Positions 36,000 through 44,703 of a stretch of DNA of 64,000 nucleotides are shown one piece after another. Both the position numbers and the translations under genes were made by a program. The stretch spans positions 124,001-188,000 of the forward strand of contig NZ_ANAY01000007.1 of the NCBI RefSeq assembly GCF_000340965.1, written 5' to 3'. Within the stretch, counting starts at the first letter, position 1. Each line of letters opens with the position of its first letter. Source of the stretch: Nocardiopsis kunsanensis DSM 44524 (GTDB taxonomy: Bacteria > Actinomycetota > Actinomycetes > Streptosporangiales > Streptosporangiaceae). Below the pieces are notes generated by a model. That model did not search any database. It was not told the origin of the DNA and worked only from the letters and a program-made list of their open reading frames with translations.

Positions 36000-37031
36000 G
36001 TGGCCAAGAGCGGTGGTCGGCAGCGCCCGACCCTGGAGATGGTGGCCGAGCGCGCCGGAGTGGGGCGCGGCACCGTCTCGCGTGTCATCAACGGTTCGGC
36101 GCAGGTCAGCCCCAGGACCCGGGACGCGGTGCACACCGCCATCACCGAGCTGGGCTACAGCCCCAACCACGCGGCCCGGACCCTGGTGACACGGCGCACC
36201 GACACCATCGCTCTGGTGGTCTCCGAACCCCGGGACCGCTTGTTCGCCGATCCCTTCTTCGCCGACATCATCCGCGGCGTCAGCTCCGTGCTGCACGAAC
36301 GCGACCTGCAGCTGATGCTGACCACCGCCCGCAGCGAGGCCGAGCACCGGCGCGTGGGCGACTACCTCGCCGGATTCCACGTCGACGGCGCCCTGTTGGT
36401 GTCCCTGCATCGCGACGACCCGCTGCCGGCCCGGCTCACCGAAGCCGGTGTGCCCGTGGTCCAAGGGGGCCTGCCCCACACCAACGTCCGTGCCACCCCC
36501 TACTACGTCGAGGTCGACAACACCTGTGGCGGACGCGAGGCCACCCGGCGCCTGTACGAGACCGGGCACCGCCGTGTCGCCACCGTCACCGGGCCCTTGG
36601 ACATGAACGCCGGGGTCGAACGGCTGCGCGGTTACCGGCAGGTCGTCGAGGAGACCGGCCTGCCCGCAGACGAGGACCTCGTCGTGGAGGGCGACTTCAG
36701 TGCCGAGGGCGGAGCCGCGGGCATGGAACGCCTCCTGGACTCGGCGGAGCCCCCCGACGCGGTCTTCGTCGCCTCGGACATGATGGCGCTGGGCGCCATG
36801 CGGGTCCTGCGCGAACGCGGCCTGCGTGTGCCCCACGACCTGGCCCTGGTCGGGTTCGACGACACCCTCATGGCTGAACACAGCGACCCGCCGCTGACCA
36901 CCGTCCACCAGCCCACCGTCCGTATGGGGTACGAGATGGCGACCCTGCTCACCGATGTGGCGATCCCGCGTACCGAGGCGAGCGCGAGTGTGGTCCTGGA
37001 CACGCACCTGGTCGTGCGCGGGTCCGGGTGA
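36000..37031 (+). CDS. cebR: LacI-family repressor, CebR/CelR type
   Basis: 343 residues from GTG 36000 (AGGAAGG 7 nt upstream). The LacI helix-turn-helix PTLEMVAERAGVGRGTVSRVINGSAQVSPRTRDAVHTAITELGYSPNHAARTLVTRRTDTIALVVSE is followed by a periplasmic-binding-like sensor domain with VFVASDMMALGAMRVLRERGLRVPHDLALVGFDD. Synteny with bglC and the exact CebR box in the bglC promoter support the CebR/CelR assignment. It would repress cellobiose and cellulose genes until cellobiose binds. The cebEFG transporter genes are not in the window. Confidence 0.88.
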   Translation: MAKSGGRQRPTLEMVAERAGVGRGTVSRVINGSAQVSPRTRDAVHTAITELGYSPNHAARTLVTRRTDTIALVVSEPRDRLFADPFFADIIRGVSSVLHERDLQLMLTTARSEAEHRRVGDYLAGFHVDGALLVSLHRDDPLPARLTEAGVPVVQGGLPHTNVRATPYYVEVDNTCGGREATRRLYETGHRRVATVTGPLDMNAGVERLRGYRQVVEETGLPADEDLVVEGDFSAEGGAAGMERLLDSAEPPDAVFVASDMMALGAMRVLRERGLRVPHDLALVGFDDTLMAEHSDPPLTTVHQPTVRMGYEMATLLTDVAIPRTEASASVVLDTHLVVRGSG

Positions 37032-37106
37032 GCCCGTGGAGCCGTTGGACCTCTGTGAACGGGCTGTGCCAGGCTTGAGTCGGTCGAGACGGAACGAGGA
37101 GACACG

Positions 37107-37772
37107 ATGCGCTGGGTGACCTACCTTTCCCCGAGCGGGGGCGGCGAACGCGTCGGGACTCTCGATGACGGCGACGTGCTGGGCAGCTCCGAGCAGCGTG
37201 GGCTGACCGAACTCCTGGCAGCCGGACCGCAGGAACTGGCCCGGGTGCACGCCCGTGCCGTCGAGGCCCCGACCGAGATCATCCTCGAACCCGAGGCACG
37301 CATGTGCGCGCCCGTGCGTCCCACCGGCCTGGTCCCGGTCCGGGCAGGCGAGCACCTGTGGGAGATTCCGCCGGAACAGGTCACCGGCGTCGACGAGCCC
37401 GTGCTGCGCACCGCACGCGTGGCGTACGCGGGTGTGGCCGCCGTCGCCGGTTCCGGGGGCGGCACCGCCGCATTCACCCCCGCGTGCCTGTGGACCGACG
37501 CAGACGGGCTGCCGGTGCAGTTGAGCCTGGGGCCGGTGCTGACCACCGCCGACGAGATCGAAGACACGCCGGTCGAGGTGGTGCTCCTCGTCGCCGAGGA
37601 CGAGGTCGCCCGCGGGACGGTCCGACCGGACCAGGGCCGGCCGGCCTCCGGGCCGGGCCGGATACGCGCCTTGCTGCCGTTGTCCACCCCGCCCCTGGAG
37701 GAGGACGACGAGCTCTTCGTGGAGCTCGGCCCGCTGGGGGAGTTCGAGGTCAGGGTCGGAGCCCAGGCCTGA
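37107..37772 (+). CDS. FAH-like protein, probably without a catalytic domain
   Basis: 221 residues. The N-terminus (MRWVTYLSPSGGGERVGTLDDGDVLG..., LTELLAAGPQELARVHARAVEAPTEIILEPEARMCAPVRPTGLV) follows the N-terminal cap of fumarylacetoacetate-hydrolase-family proteins. The later segment has patchy FAH-like features (PACLWTDADGLPVQLSLGPVLTTADEI) but no clear metal-ligand E-x-E...D set. ATG 37107 has GAGGAG upstream. The role is unknown; enzymatic activity is doubtful. Confidence 0.55.
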   Translation: MRWVTYLSPSGGGERVGTLDDGDVLGSSEQRGLTELLAAGPQELARVHARAVEAPTEIILEPEARMCAPVRPTGLVPVRAGEHLWEIPPEQVTGVDEPVLRTARVAYAGVAAVAGSGGGTAAFTPACLWTDADGLPVQLSLGPVLTTADEIEDTPVEVVLLVAEDEVARGTVRPDQGRPASGPGRIRALLPLSTPPLEEDDELFVELGPLGEFEVRVGAQA

Positions 37773-37785
37773 GGAACGGCCGGTC

Positions 37786-39072
37786 TCACCCCTCGTACTC
37801 CCAGTGCCAGGGCTCGAACCCGCCGCGGGCCCACTCGGGGTTGCCCCAGCCGTGGCCGGGGGCGTTGTCGAGCATCCACTCGTGCTCGGCGGTCCCGATC
37901 TGTTCGACGCCCCCGCACAGGTCCACCGCCACCCCGAGCCCGTGCCGGCTGGTGCCTGGTTCGGCGGCCATGCCCGGGTTCATTTCCTGGAACAGGCGGA
38001 CCTGCTCGTGGTACGGGCGGTAGGAGTCGGTGACACACATGGGACGGCCGAACTCGGCGTGGAAGCCGGCATCGAGTTCCATGAAGGCCACGGCGGCGTC
38101 GGCGCGCAGTTTCTCGCCGGCCTGGGGCAGCGGGCACAGGGCCGCGTCGGGGAACCGGCCGTTGTCGAGATCCGCGGCCCCGGCCGACTCGCACCCGTGT
38201 CCGTCGCTGTGAACGGTTGAGAGCGTTCCGCCGTCCCCGGGTCTCTGCGCGGAGCGGGCCTCGTCCAGAGCGTTCTCGCGGGCCCGGTCGTCGGCCCCGG
38301 GATCGCGTCCCTCCGCCAGGTGCCGCTCCAACCGGGTCTGTTCGGCCCTGAGCTCCTGAGCGCGCTCCTCCTGTTCCCGGACGGCCTTCTCAGCGCGTGT
38401 GCGGGCGCTGTCGGCCTCCTCGGCCGCTTTCTCCTGGGCGGTCTCGGCGCTCGCGGCGGCCGATGCCAGGGTCCGGGAGACCTCCTGGGCGGCCTCGGAC
38501 CGGTCCAGCTCGTCGGAACGGTGCCCGCCGAGAAGGTTCAGGTAGGAGCCGCGCTCGAGTACCTCGGCCGGGCCACGGGGGCCGGTCCACGCGTGTACGG
38601 CGCTCAGGTCGCTGCCCTTGTAGGCGGCCGCTGCCTGGCGCGCGGCGAACAGGCGGGTCCGTTCGAAGTTCTCGGCGGCCGACCCGGCCCGGCTCTCGGC
38701 GCTCTCGCGGCGTTCGGTGGCCTCCTCCAACTGCTCCTGTTCGACCATGTACTCCTCGATGAGTCCGGCTGCCTCCTCGCGGGACTCATCGAGCTGCGTG
38801 TTCAGTTCGGCCAGTTCCACGCGTACCTCGGCGAGGTCGGACCCGGCGCCCGCCTCGGTGCCGGTCCCTCCGTCCGGGGGAGCGGCGGTCGCCCCGGCGG
38901 CCGGAGCAGGGGGAGCGGGGGAGAGGAGCAGGGCCGCGGCCATGACGAAAGGGGCCACAACTGTGACCGAAAAGGCGCACCCTGCGGGGGACACGAACAG
39001 ACCGAAAATGCCACTGTGAGAAGCGCGTTTTTCACTTTCCGTAGCCAGAAGTGGACATAGTGACGGACGCAT
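37786..39072 (-). CDS. secreted coiled-coil VanY-type D-Ala-D-Ala carboxypeptidase
   Basis: 428 residues from ATG 39072 (GGGAGCAAAG upstream). An N-terminal signal (FSVTVVAPFVMAAALLLSPAPPAPAAG) precedes a long coiled coil (LAEVRVELAELNTQLDESREEAAGLIEEYMVEQEQLEEATERRESAESRAG, then a second Glu/Ala-rich coil). The C-terminal M15B peptidase has DSYRPYHEQVRLF, GTSRHGLGVAVDL (metal-site S-x-H-x-x-G-x-x-x-D) and EPWHWEY. It likely trims peptidoglycan stem peptides outside the membrane. It is convergent with the FAH-like gene (13-nt gap) and divergent from the conservon. Confidence 0.9.
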   Translation of the reverse strand: MRPSLCPLLATESEKRASHSGIFGLFVSPAGCAFSVTVVAPFVMAAALLLSPAPPAPAAGATAAPPDGGTGTEAGAGSDLAEVRVELAELNTQLDESREEAAGLIEEYMVEQEQLEEATERRESAESRAGSAAENFERTRLFAARQAAAAYKGSDLSAVHAWTGPRGPAEVLERGSYLNLLGGHRSDELDRSEAAQEVSRTLASAAASAETAQEKAAEEADSARTRAEKAVREQEERAQELRAEQTRLERHLAEGRDPGADDRARENALDEARSAQRPGDGGTLSTVHSDGHGCESAGAADLDNGRFPDAALCPLPQAGEKLRADAAVAFMELDAGFHAEFGRPMCVTDSYRPYHEQVRLFQEMNPGMAAEPGTSRHGLGVAVDLCGGVEQIGTAEHEWMLDNAPGHGWGNPEWARGGFEPWHWEYEG

Positions 39073-39199
39073 CTTTGCTCCCAGATCGGGGCTGCGTATA
39101 CGTCTTGTCACGATGTCATGTCGGCGGGTGTGCTCAAGGGAGGTACTCGGTGTGTCCAAAAAGTTACCTATGCGCAAGGTTCTTTTCGGACATGTATCC

Positions 39200-39218
39200 T
39201 GACCAGGAAAACTGGTCA
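39200..39218. promoter_or_regulatory. 7-bp dyad between vanY-like and cvnA genes
   Basis: TGACCAG at 39200-39206 and CTGGTCA at 39212-39218 form a perfect dyad with spacer GAAAA, in the AT-richest part of the 473-nt divergent gap. CATAAT (39217-39222) overlaps its right edge and could be a -10. The layout suits an operator acting on either gene. Confidence 0.45.
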
Positions 39219-39545
39219 TAATGTCGTCAAGCAGGGCATGATGAGCGCTTCGTGGCGAGCGAGGGCGCGTCCGGAGGCCACAGAACGGCCGAAGCGAGGC
39301 CTTCTCCCGCATTGGTACGCTGTGCACCGCATGAGCGCCGATGTCCGTAAACGGTGCGATGCTCATCTCCCCCAGGCGAGTCCGGTGGACAGTCTTCACA
39401 TCTCCCCACATTCCACACCGCTTTCCGGTCTGGTGGGCCACGTGGCCGAACCGATGCCTCTGAGCCGGTATCGGCCCGAGCGGTAGGTAGCTCCCGGTGT
39501 TCCACAACCGCGCTCAAGCGGTGACACGAAAGGTTGCGAGGGTCC

Positions 39546-42500
39546 GTGTCGACACGAGCGACGAAGAACGGGGCCGGCGCGAAGAGCGAGGCAGCGCAGG
39601 CCGAAACTGCCGATGCCCCGCAGCGTCCGACCCAATGGTGGCGGCCGAGTAACTGGCGGGTTCGCTCGCGCTTGGTGGCCCTCATCGTCATCCCCACCGC
39701 GGTCGCCCTGGTGTTAGGCGGGTTGCGGGTCTATGAGGGTGCGGTCGCCACTGTGACCCACGCCCACATCGTGGACCGGGCCGAGATCGGTGTCCTCACC
39801 GTGCAGTTGGCCAACCAGCTCGGGCTGGAGCGCAGCGTCAGCGCCGTCTACATCTCCGACGACGCCGACCCGGACGAGCGCTCGTCCGATATGCGCCAGG
39901 CCATGGAGGAGGAGCGTGACAACTCCCGCGACCTCCTCAACACCCTGAACGCCAGGTTGGACGAGATGGGCGAGGCCGACGGCGAACTCGCCCAGAACCG
40001 CCTCCAAGCGATGCAGAACCAGCTCGAGAGCCTGGACTCGCTACGCACCGAGGTCGACAGCACGCGTATCACCGTGCTGCCCGTCGTGACCAAGTACCGC
40101 ACCATCACGCGTGCGATGGCCGACTTCAACCAGACCATCGCCGACGAGACGGAGGACACCGACCTGCGCGAGAGCGTGCGTGCGCTGACAGCGCTGTCCA
40201 ACGCGCGCGACCAGCTCTCCTACGAGTCCGCGCTCATGGCGCACTCCCTGGCGCGCAACTCGATGAGCGGCGGTATCTCCGAGGCCATCGACTCCAGCCG
40301 CGCCCGGTACGAGAGCGAGATCGCCAACTTCACCCAGGCCGCCTCGACGGACCAGCGCACGGTCTTCGACGAGAACTTCACCGGCCTCGAGGTCAGCCAG
40401 GTCTCCACCATGCGCATGCGTGTGATGTACCGCGCCGAGCGCGGGGACGACCTGACCGGTGTGACCGCCAACGACGGTCCCGAGGACTACCAGGAGACCG
40501 CCAACACTGCCCTGGACCGCCTCCAGTCGGTCGAGGAGGAGGTTGCCGAGGGCGTGGCCGCCGACTCCGAGAACCTGCGCGATGCCGCCATGGGCCGAGC
40601 CCTCCTCGACACCGTCGTGGTCGCGGCCCTGCTCCTGGCAGTCTTCCTGCTCACCTCCCTGGTGGTGCGCTCCCTGGTGCGCCCGCTGCGCACCCTGGAG
40701 GACGGTGCCCGCCGCGTCGCCGAACGCGACCTGCCCGACTCCATCACCCGGATGCAGGAGGGCGGTACCTCGCCCGACGCCCCGGTCAAGGTCGACCCCA
40801 TCGAGGTCCACAGCCAGGACGAGATCGGCGAGGTCGCCCGCGCCTTCGACGACGTCCACCGGGTGGCCCTGACACTGGCCTCCGACGAAGCGGCCCTGCG
40901 CAGCAACGTCAACGCGATGTTCGTCAACCTCTCGCGCCGGAGCCAGACCCTGGTCGAGCGCCAACTGCGGCTCATCGACGGCCTGGAGCAGTCCGAGCAG
41001 GACTCCGACCGCCTCTCGGACCTGTTCCAGCTCGACCACCTGGCCACGCGTATGCGCCGTAACAACGAGAACCTCCTCGTTCTGTCCGGCCAGGACAACA
41101 CCCGCAAGTGGGCACAGCCCGTACCGCTGGTCGACGTCCTGCGGGGCGCCATCTCCGAGGTCGAGCAGTACGACCGCGTCAACGTGCGTGCCCCCTCCCA
41201 CATCTCGGTGCTGGGCCGCCCGGTCAACGACGTCATCCACCTCGTCGCCGAGCTGGTGGAGAACGCCACGGCCTTCTCCCCGCACGACACTGAGGTCCTG
41301 GTCAACGCCAAGACCCTCGACAGCGGCGCCGTCCGCGTCGACGTCACCGACAGCGGTATCGGCATGGCGGCCGACGAACTCGCTGCGGTCAACGCCCGTC
41401 TGGCCGCTCCGCCGGTCATCGACGTCGCGGTCTCGCGCCGCATGGGCCTGTTCGTGGTCTCGCGCCTGGCCCACCGCCACGGCATCCGGCTCGAACTCAG
41501 CGAGGCGCACGGCGGCGGAACCACCGCCGGCATCCTGTTCCCGCCGGACCTGCTCATCACCCCGGTCGACGGCCAGAACGCCCTCGGTGACGGCGGCGCA
41601 CGTCCGGAACTCACCGCGGGCGCCCCGGACACCTTCGCCGAGGCGGAGGCGGCCTTCGCCGCCACCCCGGCCGCGGAGGAGCCCGACCCCTGGCAGGCCC
41701 AGGATGGCGGTGAGAGCTCGGGCGACTTCAGTGGTCTGCCCAAGCGCAACCCCGGCAGCAACCGTGCCGACGAGCACCCGCCCAGCGGCCAGGACCTGTG
41801 GAACACCGGCGGCAACGCCCCGGAGGAACCCGAACAGCCCACCTGGGAGACCACACGCGGCAGCGGTGCCACCAGCGCCGTGGACCCGCAGCAGGACCAG
41901 AGCATCGTCGACCCCTACGACTACGGTGTCGAGGAGGACGACAGCCGGCAGGAGAGCGCCGGGGGCAGTCTGTTCGATCCGCCCAAGCGCCGCGGCCACG
42001 GCGGCGGAGGACACGACAACCCCGTGGACTCCGGCACGTTCCGCCGGGTCGAGGAGGCCGGCGCGTTCGGCTCCGACGGTGACACCTACGACGCGTTCGG
42101 CGGTCCGAGCCGCTCCGGACCGGACCACCGGGACACCGGGTCCCACCAGAGGCCCGAGCCCTCCACCGAGGGGTTCCCGGCCGTCTCCGGCCGGGAGACC
42201 CCCGAGCAGCAGACACCGCAGTACCAGCAGCCGCCCCAGGAGGCCCCGCAGGCCGACCAGAGCGCCCGCGACGGTTACGGCTCCACCGCCTACCTCTCCC
42301 GCCGCTACGGAGGGGCCCAGAGCGCCGACAGCACCGTCGTGCCGCCCAGCCCGGGCGGGCAGGGGGTCGACGACTCGCTGCCGATCTTCGACGCCATCGA
42401 GTCCAACTGGTTCAAGCGCCGTACCGGCGGACCGACCGTGGACGCGACCGAGACCGGGCCGATGCCCCAGGTCGACCCCGTCGCCGAGGAGAAGCTTCCC

Positions 42501-42806
42501 GAGAGTCCCCCTGCCCCTGAAACAACACAGGCCGGTCCGGAATCGGAACAGGAGTGGAACTCCGCGGCCGACCGCGGATGGCAGGCAGCGCGTACCGCGG
42601 CCGAGCCTCTCGCGGGCGGGCTCACGACCTCGGGCTTGCCAAAACGCGTTCCTAAGGCAAACCTGGTGCCGGGGACCGCTCCGAAACCGGAGAACGTCCG
42701 GCAAGTGCCCACACGTAGCGCAGACCGGGTCCGTAGCCGCTTCTCCGGGTTCCAACGCGGGGTTCGGGAAGGCCGTAACCGGATCGACGAGGGGCCGCAA
42801 GAGTGA
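39546..42806 (+). CDS. cvnA: conservon sensor-kinase-like protein CvnA (NIT-HAMP-HATPase)
   Basis: 1086 residues from GTG 39546. A short basic N-terminus precedes TM1 (VALIVIPTAVALVLGG, about residues 40-58), an extracellular NIT/nitrate-sensor-type helical domain, TM2 (LLDTVVVAALLLAVFLLTSLVV, about 352-375) and a HAMP. A dimerisation region (LFQLDHLATRMRRNNENLLVLSG) leads to a HATPase with the N-box ELVENATAFSPHDTEV (about 565) and DSGIGMA. The last roughly 380 residues are disordered and Pro/Gln/Gly-rich. It starts the cvnABCD operon. In Streptomyces CvnA is the membrane component of a G-protein-like switch. The start is ambiguous: the nearest GAGGG is only 3 nt away. Confidence 0.9.
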   Translation: MSTRATKNGAGAKSEAAQAETADAPQRPTQWWRPSNWRVRSRLVALIVIPTAVALVLGGLRVYEGAVATVTHAHIVDRAEIGVLTVQLANQLGLERSVSAVYISDDADPDERSSDMRQAMEEERDNSRDLLNTLNARLDEMGEADGELAQNRLQAMQNQLESLDSLRTEVDSTRITVLPVVTKYRTITRAMADFNQTIADETEDTDLRESVRALTALSNARDQLSYESALMAHSLARNSMSGGISEAIDSSRARYESEIANFTQAASTDQRTVFDENFTGLEVSQVSTMRMRVMYRAERGDDLTGVTANDGPEDYQETANTALDRLQSVEEEVAEGVAADSENLRDAAMGRALLDTVVVAALLLAVFLLTSLVVRSLVRPLRTLEDGARRVAERDLPDSITRMQEGGTSPDAPVKVDPIEVHSQDEIGEVARAFDDVHRVALTLASDEAALRSNVNAMFVNLSRRSQTLVERQLRLIDGLEQSEQDSDRLSDLFQLDHLATRMRRNNENLLVLSGQDNTRKWAQPVPLVDVLRGAISEVEQYDRVNVRAPSHISVLGRPVNDVIHLVAELVENATAFSPHDTEVLVNAKTLDSGAVRVDVTDSGIGMAADELAAVNARLAAPPVIDVAVSRRMGLFVVSRLAHRHGIRLELSEAHGGGTTAGILFPPDLLITPVDGQNALGDGGARPELTAGAPDTFAEAEAAFAATPAAEEPDPWQAQDGGESSGDFSGLPKRNPGSNRADEHPPSGQDLWNTGGNAPEEPEQPTWETTRGSGATSAVDPQQDQSIVDPYDYGVEEDDSRQESAGGSLFDPPKRRGHGGGGHDNPVDSGTFRRVEEAGAFGSDGDTYDAFGGPSRSGPDHRDTGSHQRPEPSTEGFPAVSGRETPEQQTPQYQQPPQEAPQADQSARDGYGSTAYLSRRYGGAQSADSTVVPPSPGGQGVDDSLPIFDAIESNWFKRRTGGPTVDATETGPMPQVDPVAEEKLPESPPAPETTQAGPESEQEWNSAADRGWQAARTAAEPLAGGLTTSGLPKRVPKANLVPGTAPKPENVRQVPTRSADRVRSRFSGFQRGVREGRNRIDEGPQE

Positions 42807-43038
42807 CGTTCGTGTCAACAGGTGGGCCGGGGTCCCCCGCACTCCCGGAAGCCGGATGCAATAGCATCTACCGAGTTTCTCGGATGCGTGACACCCGTCG
42901 CTCTACGAGAACCGGACACCAGACTCCCGGTCCCCGCGAGGGAGGGGCCGGGCTGTTCGCAGGGGCAGTGCTGTCACATGCCGTGCCGGCGGTAGCAGTG
43001 CCGAAGAGACCAGCCGGCGAACTTGGACAGGAGATCAG

Positions 43039-43440
43039 ATGAGTCGACAGGTCAACGAGCTCAACTGGTTGATCACTGACTTTGCCGATCGGGTCCCGGA
43101 TGTCGCCCACGCGATCGTCGTCTCCTCTGACGGCCTTCCGCTGGCGTCCTCTGCGGGGTTCCCGGCCGACCGGGCGGACCAGCTGGCGGCTATCGCCTCC
43201 GGCCTGTCCAGCCTCACACAAGGGGCGGCCCGGGTGTTCGAAGGTGGAGCGGTGGCCCAGACCGTCGTCGAGATGGAACGTGGGCTGATGCTCATCATGG
43301 CCATCAGTGACGGTTCCACTCTCGCGGTCCTCGCGGCCGCGGAGAGCGACCTGGGTCTGGTCGCGTACGAGATGACCCTGCTCGTCGAGCGGGCGGGGCG
43401 GGCGCTGACACCAACGGCGCGCACCTCGGGAATCCACTGA
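43039..43440 (+). CDS. cvnB: conservon roadblock/LC7 protein CvnB
   Basis: 133 residues; a roadblock/LC7 fold: NELNWLITDFADRVPDVAHAIVVSSDGLPLASSAGFPADRADQLAAIASGLSSLTQGAARVF and the rest. In conservons it acts as a GAP-like or scaffold subunit of the CvnD GTPase. ATG 43039 has GGAG upstream. It is 232 nt from cvnA and in an operon with cvnC and cvnD. Confidence 0.95.
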   Translation: MSRQVNELNWLITDFADRVPDVAHAIVVSSDGLPLASSAGFPADRADQLAAIASGLSSLTQGAARVFEGGAVAQTVVEMERGLMLIMAISDGSTLAVLAAAESDLGLVAYEMTLLVERAGRALTPTARTSGIH

Positions 43441-43460
43441 TCCACCACCGACAGGAGGAA

Positions 43461-43958
43461 GTGGTGGCACCTCACAGTAGAGATGCCGGGAGCGCCTCGT
43501 GGTTCGGGCAACAGCCGGGCAACCCCCCCACTGGCGGGGGAACGCCGTCTGGCCCGAGCGGCGGAGATGTTCCTCGACCAATCCAACAACAGTACGATCA
43601 AAGTTCCGCGCAGGCCGGTTCCCCCAGTTCGCTGGTACGCCCCTACGCGGTCACCAAGGGCCGTACCAAGCCGAAGTCGCAGCTTCCGCTGGAGGCGCTG
43701 ATCTCGGCGACCGCGACAGCCCGCAACGAGTCTGGGACGCTGACGCCCGAGTGGCAGGCGATCAGCGACCTGTGCAGCGAGTGGCGCTCCATCGCGGAGA
43801 TCTCCGCGTTGCTGCGTATGCCGCTCGGTGTTGCACGGGTGCTTGTGGCGGACATGTCCGAGCAGGGACTGGTCCAGGTCAGGACCTCGCTCAACAACGA
43901 CGCCCGTCCCAACACCAACCTGCTTGAAAGGGTGCTCAGTGGACTTCGCAAGCTCTAG
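43461..43958 (+). CDS. cvnC: conservon DUF742 protein CvnC
   Basis: 165 residues. A roughly 60-residue disordered Pro/Gly/Gln-rich head precedes a DUF742 domain (SLVRPYAVTKGRTKPKSQLPLEALI, then the winged-helix-like region CSEWRSIAEISALLRMPLGVARVLVADMSEQGLVQV). Start GTG 43461 or adjacent GTG 43464 follows AGGAGGAA. It overlaps cvnD by 20 nt. Confidence 0.94.
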   Translation: MVAPHSRDAGSASWFGQQPGNPPTGGGTPSGPSGGDVPRPIQQQYDQSSAQAGSPSSLVRPYAVTKGRTKPKSQLPLEALISATATARNESGTLTPEWQAISDLCSEWRSIAEISALLRMPLGVARVLVADMSEQGLVQVRTSLNNDARPNTNLLERVLSGLRKL

Positions 43959-44586
43959 CCCAGCCGAGGAAGGCGGTGCTGGGGGGAACGCGATGACGTC
44001 GGTCAAGATCGTCGTCGCCGGGGGCTTCGGTGTCGGGAAAACGACATTCGTTGGCTCCGTCTCCGAGATCGTGCCGCTGACCACCGAAGCGGTCATGACC
44101 AGCGCCAGTGTCGGTGTGGACGATCTGCAGAAGACACCGGACAAGCAGACCACGACCGTCGCCATGGACTTCGGCCGAGTCTCTCTCGACTCGGACCTGA
44201 TCCTGTACCTGTTCGGCACCCCCGGCCAGCACCGGTTCTGGTTCATGTGGGACGACCTGGTCAAGGGCGCCATCGGCGCCGTCGTCCTGGTCGACACCCG
44301 CCGTCTCGCCGACTGCTTCCCCGCGATCGACTACTTCGAAGAGGCGCGTCTGCCCTTCATCGTGGCGATCAACGGTTTCGACGGCTACTACCCCCATGCG
44401 GCCGACGAGGTCCGGGACGCGCTCACGCTCAGCCCCGAGATCCCCATCGTCCAGGTCGACGCCCGGGACAAGGGCTCGACCAAATCGACGCTCATCACTC
44501 TCGTCGAGCACGCCATCAGCATCGGGGACCCCGAGGGGGCTGCAGGGCAGCCCACCTCCACCGGCGGCCAGAGCTCCTGGCGCTGA
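43939..44586 (+). CDS. cvnD: conservon small GTPase-like protein CvnD
   Basis: 215 residues from GTG 43939 (MDFASSS..., GAAAGG upstream, typical CvnD N-terminus), inside the end of cvnC. The P-loop is VAGGFGVGKTTFVG, the switch II region is LFGTPGQHRFWFMWDDL, and a guanine-specificity-like AINGFDG replaces NKxD. It is the molecular switch of the conservon, probably working with CvnB and CvnC at the membrane next to CvnA. Confidence 0.94.
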   Translation: MDFASSSPAEEGGAGGNAMTSVKIVVAGGFGVGKTTFVGSVSEIVPLTTEAVMTSASVGVDDLQKTPDKQTTTVAMDFGRVSLDSDLILYLFGTPGQHRFWFMWDDLVKGAIGAVVLVDTRRLADCFPAIDYFEEARLPFIVAINGFDGYYPHAADEVRDALTLSPEIPIVQVDARDKGSTKSTLITLVEHAISIGDPEGAAGQPTSTGGQSSWR

Positions 44587-44703
44587 CCGGGGACGGTCTC
44601 CTCGGAGCGTGCCGACACGGGGACCGGGCCGGGTCCCGAGAGGGAGGCGGCCCGGTTTCCGCATGCCCGGAACCGGACTCACCACCCTGGCATCATGGGT
44701 GGT

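Noticed and set aside
40041-42842. 933-codon minus-strand frame opposite cvnA
   Set aside because: Fully antisense to an unambiguous CvnA; composition is Val/Gly/Asp/Leu-biased, as expected for the complementary frame of a GC-rich gene.
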